A DNA stretch of 64,000 nt. Source: Pseudomonas sp. JQ170C. GTDB taxonomy: Bacteria > Pseudomonadota > Gammaproteobacteria > Pseudomonadales > Pseudomonadaceae. Numbering within the stretch: the stretch's first letter is position 1; the number at the start of each line of letters is the position of its first letter. Shown here one piece after another: positions 27,519-37,125 of this stretch. The stretch spans positions 4,246,501-4,310,500 of the forward strand of contig NZ_CP141608.1 in the NCBI RefSeq assembly GCF_035581345.1, written 5' to 3'. The notes under the pieces were generated by a model. That model was not told the DNA's origin and did not search any database. It was given only the letters and a program-made list of their open reading frames with translations. The position numbers and the translations under genes were made by a program.

Positions 27519-27557
27519 GCAGACTCTCTGATAAGAACAAGCCAAGGTGACACCTGC

Positions 27558-28751
27558 ATGATCTACGACTACTGCATCATCGGCGGCGGCATCGTCGGCC
27601 TCGCCACCGCCATGGCGCTGCTCGAACGCCAGCCTGGCGCCTCGCTGGTGATCCTGGAAAAGGAAAACAGCCTTGCCCGCCACCAGACCGGCCACAACAG
27701 TGGCGTGATCCACGCGGGCATCTACTACGCCCCGGGAAGCCTCAAGGCCGACCTGTGCAAGCGTGGCGCCCAGGCCACCAAGGACTTCTGCACCGAGCAC
27801 CAGATCAAGTTCGACGTCTGCGGCAAATTGCTGGTGGCCTCCACGCCGCTGGAAGTACAGCGCATGCACGCCCTGTACGAGCGTTCGCAGCAAAACGGCC
27901 TGAAAGTCGAGCGCCTGGACGCCACTGAGCTGCAGCGCCGCGAGCCGAACATCGTCGGCCTAGGCGGCCTGTTTCTCGATGCCACCGGCATCGTCGACTA
28001 CAAGCAGGTCTGCCAGGCCATGGCCCGGGTGATCCAGGCCGCAGGCGGTGAAGTCCATATGTCGACCACCGTGCGCGCGATTGTCGAGAACGGCGATAAC
28101 GTCACCGTCAGCAGTGACGACAAGGTCTGGCGCGCCCGCCAATTGGTGGCCTGCGCCGGCCTACAGTCGGATCGCCTGGCCGCGCTGGCAGGCGTGAAGA
28201 TCGATCACCAGATCATCCCGTTTCGCGGCGAGTACTTCCGCCTTCCGGCGAGCAAGAACGACATCGTCAACCACCTGATCTACCCGATTCCTGATCCGGA
28301 GCTGCCGTTCCTGGGCGTGCACCTGACGCGAATGATCGACGGCAGCGTCACGGTCGGCCCGAACGCCGTACTGGGGCTGGGCCGCGAGAACTACAAGAAG
28401 TTCTCGGTGAACTGGCGTGATGTTGCCGAGTACGCACGCTTCCCCGGCTTCTGGAAAACCATCTGGAACAACCTGGGTTCCGGCACCACCGAAATGAAGA
28501 ACTCGCTGTTCAAGGGCGGCTACCTGGAGCAGTGCCGCAAGTATTGCCCGTCGTTGAACATCGAAGACCTGCTGCCCTACGAGGCAGGCATCCGTGCCCA
28601 GGCAGTGATGCGTGACGGCACCCTGGTGCATGACTTCCTGTTCGCCGAGACGCCGCGCATGGTGCATGTCTGCAACGCACCGTCCCCGGCCGCCACCTCA
28701 GCCATCCCGATCGGCCAGATGATCGCCGACAGGATCTTCAAGACCCGCTGA
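27558..28751 (+). CDS. lhgO: L-2-hydroxyglutarate oxidase/dehydrogenase
   Basis: The 397-residue FAD enzyme oxidises L-2-hydroxyglutarate to 2-oxoglutarate. The N-terminal Rossmann motif is IIGGGIVGLATAMALLERQP, followed by the DAO-family HQTGHNSGVIHAGIYYAPGS, which is characteristic of LhgO/YgaF. Near the C-terminus YEAGIRAQAVMRDGTLVHDF completes the family pattern. Electrons probably go to the membrane quinone pool, as in E. coli LhgO. AAGGTG lies nine bases before the ATG. The gene is followed after 45 bases by a dicarboxylate-type transporter, forming a catabolic unit under LhgR. Confidence 0.93.
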   Translation: MIYDYCIIGGGIVGLATAMALLERQPGASLVILEKENSLARHQTGHNSGVIHAGIYYAPGSLKADLCKRGAQATKDFCTEHQIKFDVCGKLLVASTPLEVQRMHALYERSQQNGLKVERLDATELQRREPNIVGLGGLFLDATGIVDYKQVCQAMARVIQAAGGEVHMSTTVRAIVENGDNVTVSSDDKVWRARQLVACAGLQSDRLAALAGVKIDHQIIPFRGEYFRLPASKNDIVNHLIYPIPDPELPFLGVHLTRMIDGSVTVGPNAVLGLGRENYKKFSVNWRDVAEYARFPGFWKTIWNNLGSGTTEMKNSLFKGGYLEQCRKYCPSLNIEDLLPYEAGIRAQAVMRDGTLVHDFLFAETPRMVHVCNAPSPAATSAIPIGQMIADRIFKTR

Positions 28752-28796
28752 ACCCCAGCTGCACACATAACTACAAAGACAAAAAGGAAACCTCCC

Positions 28797-30125
28797 ATGT
28801 CGGTACATGAGGCGGCTGCGGCCGCGACAGAAACCCCGGTACAGAAAAAGAAGCGCCTGCGCAAGGTCGCGGCCGCCACCATCTTCGGCTCGATGCTGGA
28901 GTGGTACGATTTCTACCTGTACGCCACCATGGCGGCGATCGTGTTCTCCAAGGTGTTCTTCGACCCCAGCAACCCAGCCGTGGCCTCGCTGCTGGCGTTT
29001 TCCACCTTTGCCATCGGCTTTATTGCCCGGCCCTTTGGCGGCATCCTCTTCGGTTACCTGGGCGACCGTTTCGGACGCAAGCAGGTGCTGGTCATCACGT
29101 TCTGCCTGATGGGGGTGTGCACCACCCTGATCGGCCTGATCCCCAGCTACGCCTCGATCGGCATCTGGGCGCCGATCATCCTCGTCCTGGTCCGCGTGAT
29201 TCAGGGCCTGGGGGCTGGCGCCGAACTCTCCGCCGCCGCCGTCACCTCCTATGAGCATGCCAGCGAAGGCAAGCGCGGCAGCCAGGGTGCCTGGCCGGCG
29301 TTGGGCCTGAACCTGGGCCTGCTGCTGTCGTCGCTGACCGTGTACCTTCTGACCATGAACGGCAACGAGTTCCTGCTCTCCGGTGGCTGGCGCATTCCGT
29401 TCATCTGCAGCATCGTGCTGGTCGCCGTCGGCCTGTGGGTACGCAGAAGCATCCCGGAGACTCCGGACTTCAAGGAACTGGACAAGACCCCGAAAAAAGA
29501 ACAGGTCTCGCCGCTCAAGCTGCTGTTCAAGAACGACCTCAAGGGCCTGGCCGTGGTGTTCTTCGTGGCCATCGGCTACAACGCCCTGAGCTACATATTC
29601 AAGACCTTCTCCCTGGCCTACCTGACTCAGTACAAAGGTGTTGAAGCCCATGTCACTTCGCTGTCGGTGACCATCGCCAGCCTGGTGGCGATTATCGCCG
29701 TGCCATTCTTCGGCTGGCTGTGCGACAAGTGGAGCAGCAAGACGGTGCTGATCCTCGGCGGGATTTTCTCGGTGCTGTTCGCCTATCCGTTCCTGGCCCT
29801 GCTCAACACCGGCGAGCCGATGATGATCTACCTGGCCATCGCCATCGGTACCGGCCTGTTGGCACCCATGATGTTCGCACCACAAGGCTCGTTCCTCAGC
29901 CGCCAGTTCCCGACCCAGACCCGCTCCTCGGGCTTTGGTACCGGCCGCGAGATCGGCACCGCCGTGGCCGGCGGCCTGGCGCCGCTGGGTGGCCTGGCCC
30001 TGGTGGCCAGCTCCGCGACCCACTCCACCGATGGTGTGGTGGTGATCCTGGCGGTAGCGGCAGTGCTGGTAGTGGTGTTTGCCCTGTGTGACCAGGGCTA
30101 CAAGCACTCCAAGTTCAAGAACTGA
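28797..30125 (+). CDS. MFS transporter, metabolite:H+ symporter family
   Basis: The 442-residue protein with about 12 helices belongs to the MHS branch of the major facilitator superfamily. Its signatures are SMLEWYDFYLYATMAAIVF after the first helix, GYLGDRFGRKQVL in the 2-3 loop, and GLGAGAELSAAAV. MHS members import 2-oxoglutarate, proline, shikimate or citrate. Its position 45 bases after lhgO suggests uptake of 2-hydroxyglutarate or 2-oxoglutarate, which is inference. AAGGA precedes ATG 28797. The transcript ends in a REP pair. Confidence 0.88.
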   Translation: MSVHEAAAAATETPVQKKKRLRKVAAATIFGSMLEWYDFYLYATMAAIVFSKVFFDPSNPAVASLLAFSTFAIGFIARPFGGILFGYLGDRFGRKQVLVITFCLMGVCTTLIGLIPSYASIGIWAPIILVLVRVIQGLGAGAELSAAAVTSYEHASEGKRGSQGAWPALGLNLGLLLSSLTVYLLTMNGNEFLLSGGWRIPFICSIVLVAVGLWVRRSIPETPDFKELDKTPKKEQVSPLKLLFKNDLKGLAVVFFVAIGYNALSYIFKTFSLAYLTQYKGVEAHVTSLSVTIASLVAIIAVPFFGWLCDKWSSKTVLILGGIFSVLFAYPFLALLNTGEPMMIYLAIAIGTGLLAPMMFAPQGSFLSRQFPTQTRSSGFGTGREIGTAVAGGLAPLGGLALVASSATHSTDGVVVILAVAAVLVVVFALCDQGYKHSKFKN

Positions 30126-30134
30126 AGTGATGTG

Positions 30135-30193
30135 ATCACGCGGGGCAAGCCCGCTCCTACAAACAGCTGTAGGAGCGGGCTTGCCCCGCGATA
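30135..30193. repeat. Inverted REP pair
   Basis: CGCGGGGCAAGCCCGCTCCT at 30139 is repeated inverted at 30169-30192, eight bases apart. It is the same repeat family as at 20971, 44415, 48078 and 55733. Confidence 0.95.
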
Positions 30194-30319
30194 CCTTTGC
30201 ACCTGCACAAATTTACGCGACGCCATTAGTCCCCAACCCCCGGGATGCATTAAAGTATCAGCCCCCGCCCGGGCGCTTTCACGCGGTACGCCCTGGCTTA
30301 TTTCCAGGAATCGTCAACG

Positions 30320-31279
30320 ATGGAACACCGTGAGGCGCTGATCGCGCTGCGCACCTTTCTTTCAACCCAGATCCTGGGCCAGGAAAAACTCGTCGAGCGC
30401 TTGCTCATTGTGCTCCTTGCCGACGGCCACATGCTGGTCGAAGGCGCCCCGGGCCTGGCCAAGACCAAGGCCATCAAGGAACTGGCAGAAGGCGTCGAGG
30501 CCGAGTTCCATCGTATCCAGTTCACCCCCGACCTGCTCCCGGCCGACATCACCGGCACCGAGATCTATCGCCCGGAAACCGGCAGCTTTGTCTTCCAGCA
30601 AGGGCCGATCTTCCACAACCTGGTGCTGGCCGACGAAATCAACCGCGCCCCGGCCAAGGTCCAGTCCGCCCTCCTCGAAGCCATGGCCGAGCGCCAGGTC
30701 AGTGTCGGGCGCAGCACCTATGAACTGTCGCCGTTGTTCCTGGTCATGGCCACCCAGAACCCGATCGAGCAGGAAGGCACCTACCCGCTGCCCGAGGCCC
30801 AACTCGACCGGTTCCTGATGCACGTGAAAATCGGCTTCCCGGATGCCTCGGTGGAGCGCCGTATTCTCCAGCAGGCCCGTGGCGAGGCGCTCAATGGCGA
30901 GGCCAAGCCCGAACGGCGGGTCAGCCAAACGGCCATCTTCGCCGCACGCAAGGAAATTCTCGGCCTGTACATGGCCGATGCGGTAGAGGAATACCTGGTG
31001 CAACTGGTCATGGCCACCCGCACCCCGGCCAAGTTCGACCTGGAGCTGGCCGACTGGATCGCCTATGGCGCCAGCCCGCGTGGCTCCATTGCCCTGGATC
31101 GCTGCGCACGGGCCCACGCCTGGCTGGCCGGGCGCGACTTTGTCAGCCCCGAAGACATCCAGGCGGTGCTGTTCGACGTGCTGCGCCACCGCATCATTCT
31201 TTCCTTCGAGGCCGAGGCCGCCGGGATCGATCAGGACCGGGTGATCCAGCGCATCCTCGACGTCGTCGCCGTCGCCTGA
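30320..31279 (+). CDS. MoxR-type AAA+ ATPase
   Basis: The 319-residue ATPase has the MoxR Walker A variant GAPGLAKTKA (about residues 41-50), Walker B VLADEINRAP (near 108), the sensor region MATQNPIEQEGTYPLPEAQLDRF, and the C-terminal lid domain. MoxR proteins act as chaperones or assembly factors with VWA partner proteins. It heads a six-gene operon with DUF58, DUF4381, two VWA proteins and BatD. AGGA lies ten bases before ATG 30320. Confidence 0.95.
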   Translation: MEHREALIALRTFLSTQILGQEKLVERLLIVLLADGHMLVEGAPGLAKTKAIKELAEGVEAEFHRIQFTPDLLPADITGTEIYRPETGSFVFQQGPIFHNLVLADEINRAPAKVQSALLEAMAERQVSVGRSTYELSPLFLVMATQNPIEQEGTYPLPEAQLDRFLMHVKIGFPDASVERRILQQARGEALNGEAKPERRVSQTAIFAARKEILGLYMADAVEEYLVQLVMATRTPAKFDLELADWIAYGASPRGSIALDRCARAHAWLAGRDFVSPEDIQAVLFDVLRHRIILSFEAEAAGIDQDRVIQRILDVVAVA

Positions 31280-31283
31280 CGCC

Positions 31284-32228
31284 ATGCCCGAACGCCTGTT
31301 GGCCGCGCCCGGAATCCGTATCAGCCTCGCCGAGCTGATCGAGATGCGCCATCGCGTGCGTGAAGTGCAGCTGTTCTCCCGGCCCGGCCAGCGCAGCCCG
31401 CTGGTAGGCCTGCACCACTCCAAGCTGCGTGGCCGTGGAGTCGATTTCGACCAGGTGCGGGTCTACCAGGCCGGCGACGATGTGCGCAACATCGACTGGC
31501 GGGTGACGGCACGTACCCAGGAGCCCCACACCAAGCTGTTTCACGAAGAGCGCGAGCGGCCGATTTTCATCCTTGTCGAGCAAAGCCAACGCCTGTTCTT
31601 CGGCTCCGGGCTGATGTTCAAGTCGGTACTCGCCGCGCAAGCCGCAGCCCTGATCGGCTGGGCCGCGCTGGGCCACAACGACCGCATCGGCGGCCTGGTG
31701 TTTGGCGATAACGAGCACTACGAGATCAAGCCCCGGCGCAGCAAGCAGAGCCTACTGCAACTGCTCAACCGCCTGGCCCGGGTCAACCAGTCACTGCACA
31801 CCGAGGCCCAGCCCCAGGCCGACAGCCTGGGCCTGGCCCTGCGCCGTGCCCGCGAGGTGCTGCGCCCGGGAAGCCTTGCGATCATCATCTGCGACGAGCG
31901 CGCCCTGAGCCCGACCGTGGAGCAACAGCTGAGCCTGCTGGCGCGCCACTGCGACCTGCTCCTGCTGCCGCTGTCCGACCCCCTCGACCATGCCCTGCCC
32001 GCCGCCGGCCTGCTGCGCTTTGCCCAGCACGGTGCACAGCTTGAGCTCGACACCCTCGACCCCACCTTGCGTCAGAGCTACCGTCAACAAAGCGATGCAC
32101 GCATCGAGCGCTGGGAACTGCTGGCGCAAAAACTGCGGGTGGTGCTGATGCCCTTGAGCACCCAGAGCGAAATGATCGAGCAATTGCGCGAATACCTGAA
32201 TGCGCAACGACCGGGGAAAGCCCAGTGA
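31284..32228 (+). CDS. DUF58 domain protein
   Basis: The 314-residue cytoplasmic protein carries the DUF58 signature near residues 45-85 (GRGVDFDQVRVYQAGDDVRN, IDWRVTARTQEPHTK, FHEERERP). Its fold is related to VWA domains. DUF58 genes almost always follow moxR, and the products are believed to work together. The role here is unknown beyond that. It starts four bases after moxR and overlaps the next gene through GTGA. Confidence 0.92.
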   Translation: MPERLLAAPGIRISLAELIEMRHRVREVQLFSRPGQRSPLVGLHHSKLRGRGVDFDQVRVYQAGDDVRNIDWRVTARTQEPHTKLFHEERERPIFILVEQSQRLFFGSGLMFKSVLAAQAAALIGWAALGHNDRIGGLVFGDNEHYEIKPRRSKQSLLQLLNRLARVNQSLHTEAQPQADSLGLALRRAREVLRPGSLAIIICDERALSPTVEQQLSLLARHCDLLLLPLSDPLDHALPAAGLLRFAQHGAQLELDTLDPTLRQSYRQQSDARIERWELLAQKLRVVLMPLSTQSEMIEQLREYLNAQRPGKAQ

Positions 32229-32719
32229 ACCCGCTGGAGCAACTGCAACCACTGATCGCCCCGCCGCCTGTTGGCTGGTGGCCCTTGGCGCCGGGATGGT
32301 GGGTGTTACTGGCCCTGCTGCCGCTGCTGGCCTGGGGCCTGTGGCGCTTTCGCCACTGGCGCCCGGGCAAAAAGCCCATCGTGCGCGCCGAGCTGCCCCT
32401 GGACCCGATCCGCGTCGAAGCCCTGGCGGAGCTTGCCCGCCTGCCCAAACCCTACGACGGCGAACCGGCCGGTGCCTGGCTGCAGCAGATCAATGCCTTG
32501 CTCAAGCGCCTGTGCCGTAATCACTATCCCGGCAGCCACAGCCATACCCTCAACGGTCGCCAGTGGCTGGCCTTTCTCGACAACCGCTGCCCGGCCGCCG
32601 GCCTGACCCGCTGGATGGTGCTGGTCGAAGGCGCCTACAAACCCGAGTGCAAGCTCGACGACAAGGCCATTGCCGGGCTCAATCAGGCGGTCGAAACCTG
32701 GATCCGCAAACATGTTTGA
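32225..32719 (+). CDS. DUF4381 domain membrane protein
   Basis: The 164-residue protein starts at GTG 32225 inside the DUF58 stop. It has a Pro-rich N-terminus (LIAPPPVGWWPLAPGWW), one membrane helix (VLLALLPLLAWGLWRF) and a cytoplasmic domain with NALLKRLCRNHYPG and GRQWLAFLDNRC, characteristic of DUF4381. Family members occur only in MoxR/VWA operons. Its function is unknown. Confidence 0.9.
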   Translation: MNPLEQLQPLIAPPPVGWWPLAPGWWVLLALLPLLAWGLWRFRHWRPGKKPIVRAELPLDPIRVEALAELARLPKPYDGEPAGAWLQQINALLKRLCRNHYPGSHSHTLNGRQWLAFLDNRCPAAGLTRWMVLVEGAYKPECKLDDKAIAGLNQAVETWIRKHV

Positions 32720-33788
32720 GTTGGCCTGGCCGTGGATCTTCGTGCTGTTTCCGTTGCCTTGGCTGGCACGCCTGCTGCTGCCTGCCGCCGACAGCGGCGA
32801 GCCGGTGCTCAAGGTCAGCTTCCTGGATGAACTCGAAGGCCTTGCCGGACGCCGCGCGCGCCTGAACCTGCCGACCTGGCGGCAACAGGCCCCCTTTGTG
32901 CTGGTCTGGCTGTTGCTGCTGTTCGCCGCCGCCCGCCCACAATGGCTGGGTGAGCCCTTGCCGGTGGCCGCCAGCGGCCGCGACTTGCTGGTGGCAGTGG
33001 ATGTGTCCGGCTCCATGGACTTCCCCGACATGCACTGGCAGGGCGAAGAAGTCAGTCGACTGAGCCTGGTCAAAGCCCTGCTCGGCGACTTTCTCGAGGA
33101 ACGCCAGGGTGATCGCGTGGGGCTGGTCCTGTTCGGCAGCCAAGCGTACCTGCAGGCGCCCCTGACCTTCGACCGGCGTACCGTACGCACCTTTCTCGAC
33201 GAAGCGCAGATCGGTATCGCCGGCAAGAACACCGCCATCGGCGACGCCATTGGCCTGGCGCTCAAGCGCCTGCGCCAGCGTCCGGCCCAGAGCCGGGTGC
33301 TGGTGCTGGTGACGGACGGCGCCAACAATGGCGGGCAGATCCACCCACTGACCGCCGCACGCCTGGCTGCCCAGGAGAACGTACGCATCTACACCATCGG
33401 CATCGGTGCCGACCCAGAGACGTCCGGCACCGCAGGCCAGCTCGGCATCAACCCGAGCCTGGACCTGGACGAAGCCTCGCTCAGGGAAATCGCCGAGCAG
33501 ACCGGCGGCACCTACTTCCGCGCCCGTGACGGCGAGGAACTGCAAGCCATCGACAACGCCCTCGACCGCCTGGAGCCGGTGGCCCAGCAGCCCACCCAGG
33601 CGCGTACCGCCCAAGCGCTGTACAGCTGGCCGCTGGCTCTGGCCCTGTTGCTCAGCCTGTTGCTGGTGATCCGCGAACAATGGCCGGACAATCTACTGCA
33701 ACGCCTGCTGCGCCGGCCGAGCTTCCTCGCCCCGCACCCGCAATGGCGCGAGCGGCTCAAACGCCTGCGTCTGAGGAGACGCCGATGA
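32712..33788 (+). CDS. VWA domain membrane protein, BatA-like
   Basis: The 358-residue protein has two N-terminal helices (FVLFPLPWLARLLLP, FVLVWLLLLFAAARPQW), a VWA domain with an intact metal site (VAVDVSGSMD near residue 97, then FDRRT and VTDGANNGG), and a C-terminal helix. BatA/BatB proteins are inner membrane partners of MoxR linked to aerotolerance in Bacteroides and to envelope stress elsewhere. ATG 32712 overlaps the end of the previous gene by eight bases, and the stop overlaps the next start. Confidence 0.92.
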   Translation: MFELAWPWIFVLFPLPWLARLLLPAADSGEPVLKVSFLDELEGLAGRRARLNLPTWRQQAPFVLVWLLLLFAAARPQWLGEPLPVAASGRDLLVAVDVSGSMDFPDMHWQGEEVSRLSLVKALLGDFLEERQGDRVGLVLFGSQAYLQAPLTFDRRTVRTFLDEAQIGIAGKNTAIGDAIGLALKRLRQRPAQSRVLVLVTDGANNGGQIHPLTAARLAAQENVRIYTIGIGADPETSGTAGQLGINPSLDLDEASLREIAEQTGGTYFRARDGEELQAIDNALDRLEPVAQQPTQARTAQALYSWPLALALLLSLLLVIREQWPDNLLQRLLRRPSFLAPHPQWRERLKRLRLRRRR

Positions 33789-35503
33789 TTGACCTATGGC
33801 CGCAATGGTTGCGCCCGGCCTGGCTGATCGTGCTGCCGTTGCTCGTCTGGCTGCTGTGGAAACTCTGGCACCGACAAAAGCGCGCCGGCCGCTGGCAGAT
33901 GATCCTGCCCCCCAGCTTCCATGCCGTGCTGCTCGGCGGTGGCAATGGCCGCACCAGCAAATTGCCGTGGATCGCCCTGGGCCTGGCCTGGCTGCTCACC
34001 GTGCTGGCACTGCTGGGCCCCAGTTGGCAGCGCTTGGAAGAAACCCGCCAGCGTCCGGCCGACCCGCTGGTGATCCTGCTGGAGCTGACCCCGCAGATGC
34101 TCGCCGAGGATGCCCAGCCCAGCCGCCTGGAACAGGCCCGGCGCAAGATCCTCGATGTGCTCGAGCATCGTCGCGACAGCCAGACCGCCATCATTGTCTA
34201 TGCCGGCAGCGCCCACACCCTGGTGCCGCTGTCGGACGACCTGGCCACCAGCCGCAACCTGCTCGAAGCCCTCACCCCATCGATCATGCCCCAGGCCGGG
34301 CAGCGGGCCGATCTGGCTGTGCGCAAGGGGCTTGCCCTGCTGGCCCAGGCAGGCCTGGGCCAGGGGCGCCTGTTGCTGGTGGGGTCGTCCTTGAGCCCCC
34401 AGGAGCGTGAAGGCATCAGCCAGGCCCTCGGTCGCCAGGGCCCCAGCCTGCTGATGCTGGGGATCGGCAGCGCCGAGGGCACCCCGGTCAAGCAGGCCAA
34501 TGGTGAATTCCTCAAGGATGACCAGGGCGGCATCCTCATGCCCCGGCTGGACAGCGCCAGCCTGCGGTCATTCATCAACAGCACCGGTGGACGCTACCGC
34601 ACCGCCCGTATCGACGACCTGGACCTGCGCGGCCTGCGCCTGTTCGACTCGCCCAAACGACTGCGCGGCGATGGCCAGACCCTGCAGCTGGACAGTTGGG
34701 CCGACCAGGGCTATTGGCTGCTGCTACCGCTGCTTCTGCTGGCGGCCTGCGCCGGACGGCGCGGCTGGCTGTTCTGCCTGCCCCTGTTGCTGGTACTGCC
34801 GCAGCCGAGCCATGCCTTCGAGTTCAATGACCTGTGGCTGCGGCCCGACCAGCAAGGCCAGCGCCTGCTCGAACAACAGCGGCCGGCCGAAGCCGCCGAA
34901 CACTTCGTGGACCGTCAATGGAAAGGCCTGGCCCTCTATGAGGCGGGCGACTTCAATGGCGCCGCCCGCCTGTTCGCCCAGGGCAGCAGCGCCGCCGACC
35001 ACTACAATCGCGGTAATGCCCTGGCCCGCAGCGGTGAGCTGGAGGCGGCCGTGGATGCCTATGAACAGGCCCTTGAGCGTCAACCGGAGTTGCAGGCAGC
35101 ACTGAGCAACAAAGCCCTGGTCGAGCGCCTGATGCAGGAGCGTCAGGCTGAAAAACCCGAACAGCCGCCCCAGGACACCGAGCAGAACTCGCCCGAAGCC
35201 CAGGCAGACAACGCCAGCAACGCACAGAACAACCAGGCCCCGGCCAGCGAGAAGCCCGCGCAGCAGCCCAGCGACGCCGACAAGGATGCCGACAGCGACA
35301 GCGAACAGGCACAGAACCTGGCCAACAATGGCGATGACGAACAAACCACCCAGCCGCCCAAGCGACCGCTGGACAGCACCCTGGATGCCGAACAGCGCCA
35401 GGCCCTGGAACAATGGCTGCGGCAGATCCCGGACAATCCGTCCGAACTGCTGCGACGCAAGTTCTGGTACGAACAGCAACAACATCAGGAACCCCATCGA
35501 TGA
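33785..35503 (+). CDS. VWA-TPR membrane protein, BatB/BatC-like fusion
   Basis: The 572-residue protein has N-terminal helices, then a VWA-like domain (about 90-290), another helix (YWLLLPLLLLAACAGRRGWL), and a TPR region (about 365-460: NRGNALARSGELEAAVDAYE). A low-complexity tail rich in Gln, Asn, Asp and Pro follows. The metal-site motif DxSxS is degenerate here: the place reads ELTPQM, so metal binding by this VWA is doubtful. It probably scaffolds the complex while the BatA-like partner binds metal. Start and stop overlap both neighbours through ATGA. Confidence 0.9.
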   Translation: MIDLWPQWLRPAWLIVLPLLVWLLWKLWHRQKRAGRWQMILPPSFHAVLLGGGNGRTSKLPWIALGLAWLLTVLALLGPSWQRLEETRQRPADPLVILLELTPQMLAEDAQPSRLEQARRKILDVLEHRRDSQTAIIVYAGSAHTLVPLSDDLATSRNLLEALTPSIMPQAGQRADLAVRKGLALLAQAGLGQGRLLLVGSSLSPQEREGISQALGRQGPSLLMLGIGSAEGTPVKQANGEFLKDDQGGILMPRLDSASLRSFINSTGGRYRTARIDDLDLRGLRLFDSPKRLRGDGQTLQLDSWADQGYWLLLPLLLLAACAGRRGWLFCLPLLLVLPQPSHAFEFNDLWLRPDQQGQRLLEQQRPAEAAEHFVDRQWKGLALYEAGDFNGAARLFAQGSSAADHYNRGNALARSGELEAAVDAYEQALERQPELQAALSNKALVERLMQERQAEKPEQPPQDTEQNSPEAQADNASNAQNNQAPASEKPAQQPSDADKDADSDSEQAQNLANNGDDEQTTQPPKRPLDSTLDAEQRQALEQWLRQIPDNPSELLRRKFWYEQQQHQEPHR

Positions 35504-37125
35504 GTCGCGTCTGCGTCTTTGTGCTCGGCCTCTTTCTCTGCGTTCAGGCCCAGGCCGCGGCGCTGCTTGCCACGGTCGACCGCACCCGCCTGAACGCTGG
35601 CGAAACCCTGGAGCTGACCCTGCAGACCCAGGACGTGACCCAGTTCGGCAAGCCCGACCTGAGCCCGCTGGAGCCCCATTTCGAGGTGCGGGGCACCCGT
35701 CAGGTCAACAGCCTCAACAGCCTTGACGATCAGGCTGGAGGCACCCGCTGGATCATCACCCTGCTGCCACGCCAGAGCGGCAGCGTAGAAGTCCCGGCAT
35801 TGCAGATCGGCGATTTGCGCAGCGAACCCATCAGCCTGCAGGTGCTGGCCGAAGCGGCCAGCAACGAAAACCACGGCCCGGTATTCATCGACGCCAGCCT
35901 CGACCAGCCTGAAGTCTATGTGCAGGCCCAGGCGGTACTGACCCTGAGCATCTATCACTCGGTGCCCCTCTACGATGACAGCAGCCTGAGCCCCTTGCAG
36001 CTGGCCGACGCCAAGGTCGAACCGCTGGGCGAATCGCGCACCTTTGAAAAGGATATCGACGGGGTACGCCACGGTGTGATCGAAATGCGCTACGCCATCT
36101 ATCCCCAGCACAGCGGCGATCTGACCATACCGGTCCTGACCTTCAGCGCCACCGCCGCCCAGACCGACACGGATCAAGAACTGAACACCCCCAGGGCCGG
36201 CAAACAGGTGCACGTCAGCTCCACGCCGCTGGTCCTTACCGTCAACCCGATTCCCGCCGACTACCCGGCCAACGCGCCGTGGCTGCCGACCAGCAACCTG
36301 AGCCTGGAAGAACACTGGAGCCCGGACCCGGCCCAGCAACAAACCCAGATCGGCGACTCCCTGACCCGTACCGTGATCGTTCAGGCCGAGGGCTTGTCCA
36401 GCGCCCAGCTACCGCCGCTACCGGCCACCGAAGTGGTCGGCCTGCGCCGCTACCCGGACCAGCCGCAACTGCGCAATCAGGTCAATGACCGTGGCCTGCT
36501 CGGAATTCGCGAAGAGCGCGAAGCCCTGGTCCCGACCCACAGCGGCACCCTCGAGCTACCCGCCCAGGAGGTGTTCTGGTGGAACACCCGCGAGGACCAC
36601 CTTGAGCACAGCAGCCTGCCGGCGCGCAGCCTGCAGATCCAGGACAACCCGGCCTTGAGCGCCGACAAGCCGGCCAGCGTCGACCCCCTCAGCACCAGCG
36701 GGCGCCCGCTCTGGCCGTGGCAACTGAGCACGTTCATCCTGGCCTTGACCACCCTGCTGGGCTTTGCCCTCTGGTGGCGGGCGCGTTCGCAACCGGCCAT
36801 CTTGCGTGCCGCGCAGGCCGGCCCCAGCCCGCGCACCTTGCTGGATGACCTCAAGCGCGCGTGCCAGGCCAACGATCCCCAGGCCACCCGTCAGGCCCTG
36901 GATGCCTGGGCGCGCCAGCAACCGGAAACCCTGGCCGAAATGGCCGCCCGCTTCGTGCCGCTGTCCGATGCACTGGACGGTCTGAACGGTGCCCTCTACA
37001 GCGAAACCGGGCAGTATTGGCAGGGTGATGAACTCTGGCGTGCCATTGGCACCATACCGGCGGCCGAACAGATCCAGCCGGCCACCAGCGACAACGGCAG
37101 CCTGCCGCCGCTCTACCCCAAATAA
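35500..37125 (+). CDS. BatD-like protein
   Basis: The 541-residue protein has a signal peptide (VCVFVLGLFLCVQAQA), a large periplasmic beta-rich region (ATVDRTRLNAGETLELTLQT and further Ig-like repeats), one membrane helix at about 405-428, and a cytoplasmic tail. This is the architecture of BatD, the last component of MoxR/Bat operons. ATG 35500 overlaps the preceding stop. No terminator is seen before sbcD, which starts 50 bases on. Confidence 0.9.
   Translation: MSRVCVFVLGLFLCVQAQAAALLATVDRTRLNAGETLELTLQTQDVTQFGKPDLSPLEPHFEVRGTRQVNSLNSLDDQAGGTRWIITLLPRQSGSVEVPALQIGDLRSEPISLQVLAEAASNENHGPVFIDASLDQPEVYVQAQAVLTLSIYHSVPLYDDSSLSPLQLADAKVEPLGESRTFEKDIDGVRHGVIEMRYAIYPQHSGDLTIPVLTFSATAAQTDTDQELNTPRAGKQVHVSSTPLVLTVNPIPADYPANAPWLPTSNLSLEEHWSPDPAQQQTQIGDSLTRTVIVQAEGLSSAQLPPLPATEVVGLRRYPDQPQLRNQVNDRGLLGIREEREALVPTHSGTLELPAQEVFWWNTREDHLEHSSLPARSLQIQDNPALSADKPASVDPLSTSGRPLWPWQLSTFILALTTLLGFALWWRARSQPAILRAAQAGPSPRTLLDDLKRACQANDPQATRQALDAWARQQPETLAEMAARFVPLSDALDGLNGALYSETGQYWQGDELWRAIGTIPAAEQIQPATSDNGSLPPLYPK

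Noticed and set aside
28752..28796. A-rich segment ACAAAGACAAAAAGGAAACC before the transporter considered as a Crc/Hfq catabolite repression site
   Set aside because: It overlaps the ribosome binding site as such sites do, but it does not match the AAnAAnAA pattern cleanly.
28698..30107. 469-codon open frame opposite the MHS transporter
   Set aside because: Reverse complement of a hydrophobic membrane protein gene, giving a Gln/His/Arg-rich chain without domains.
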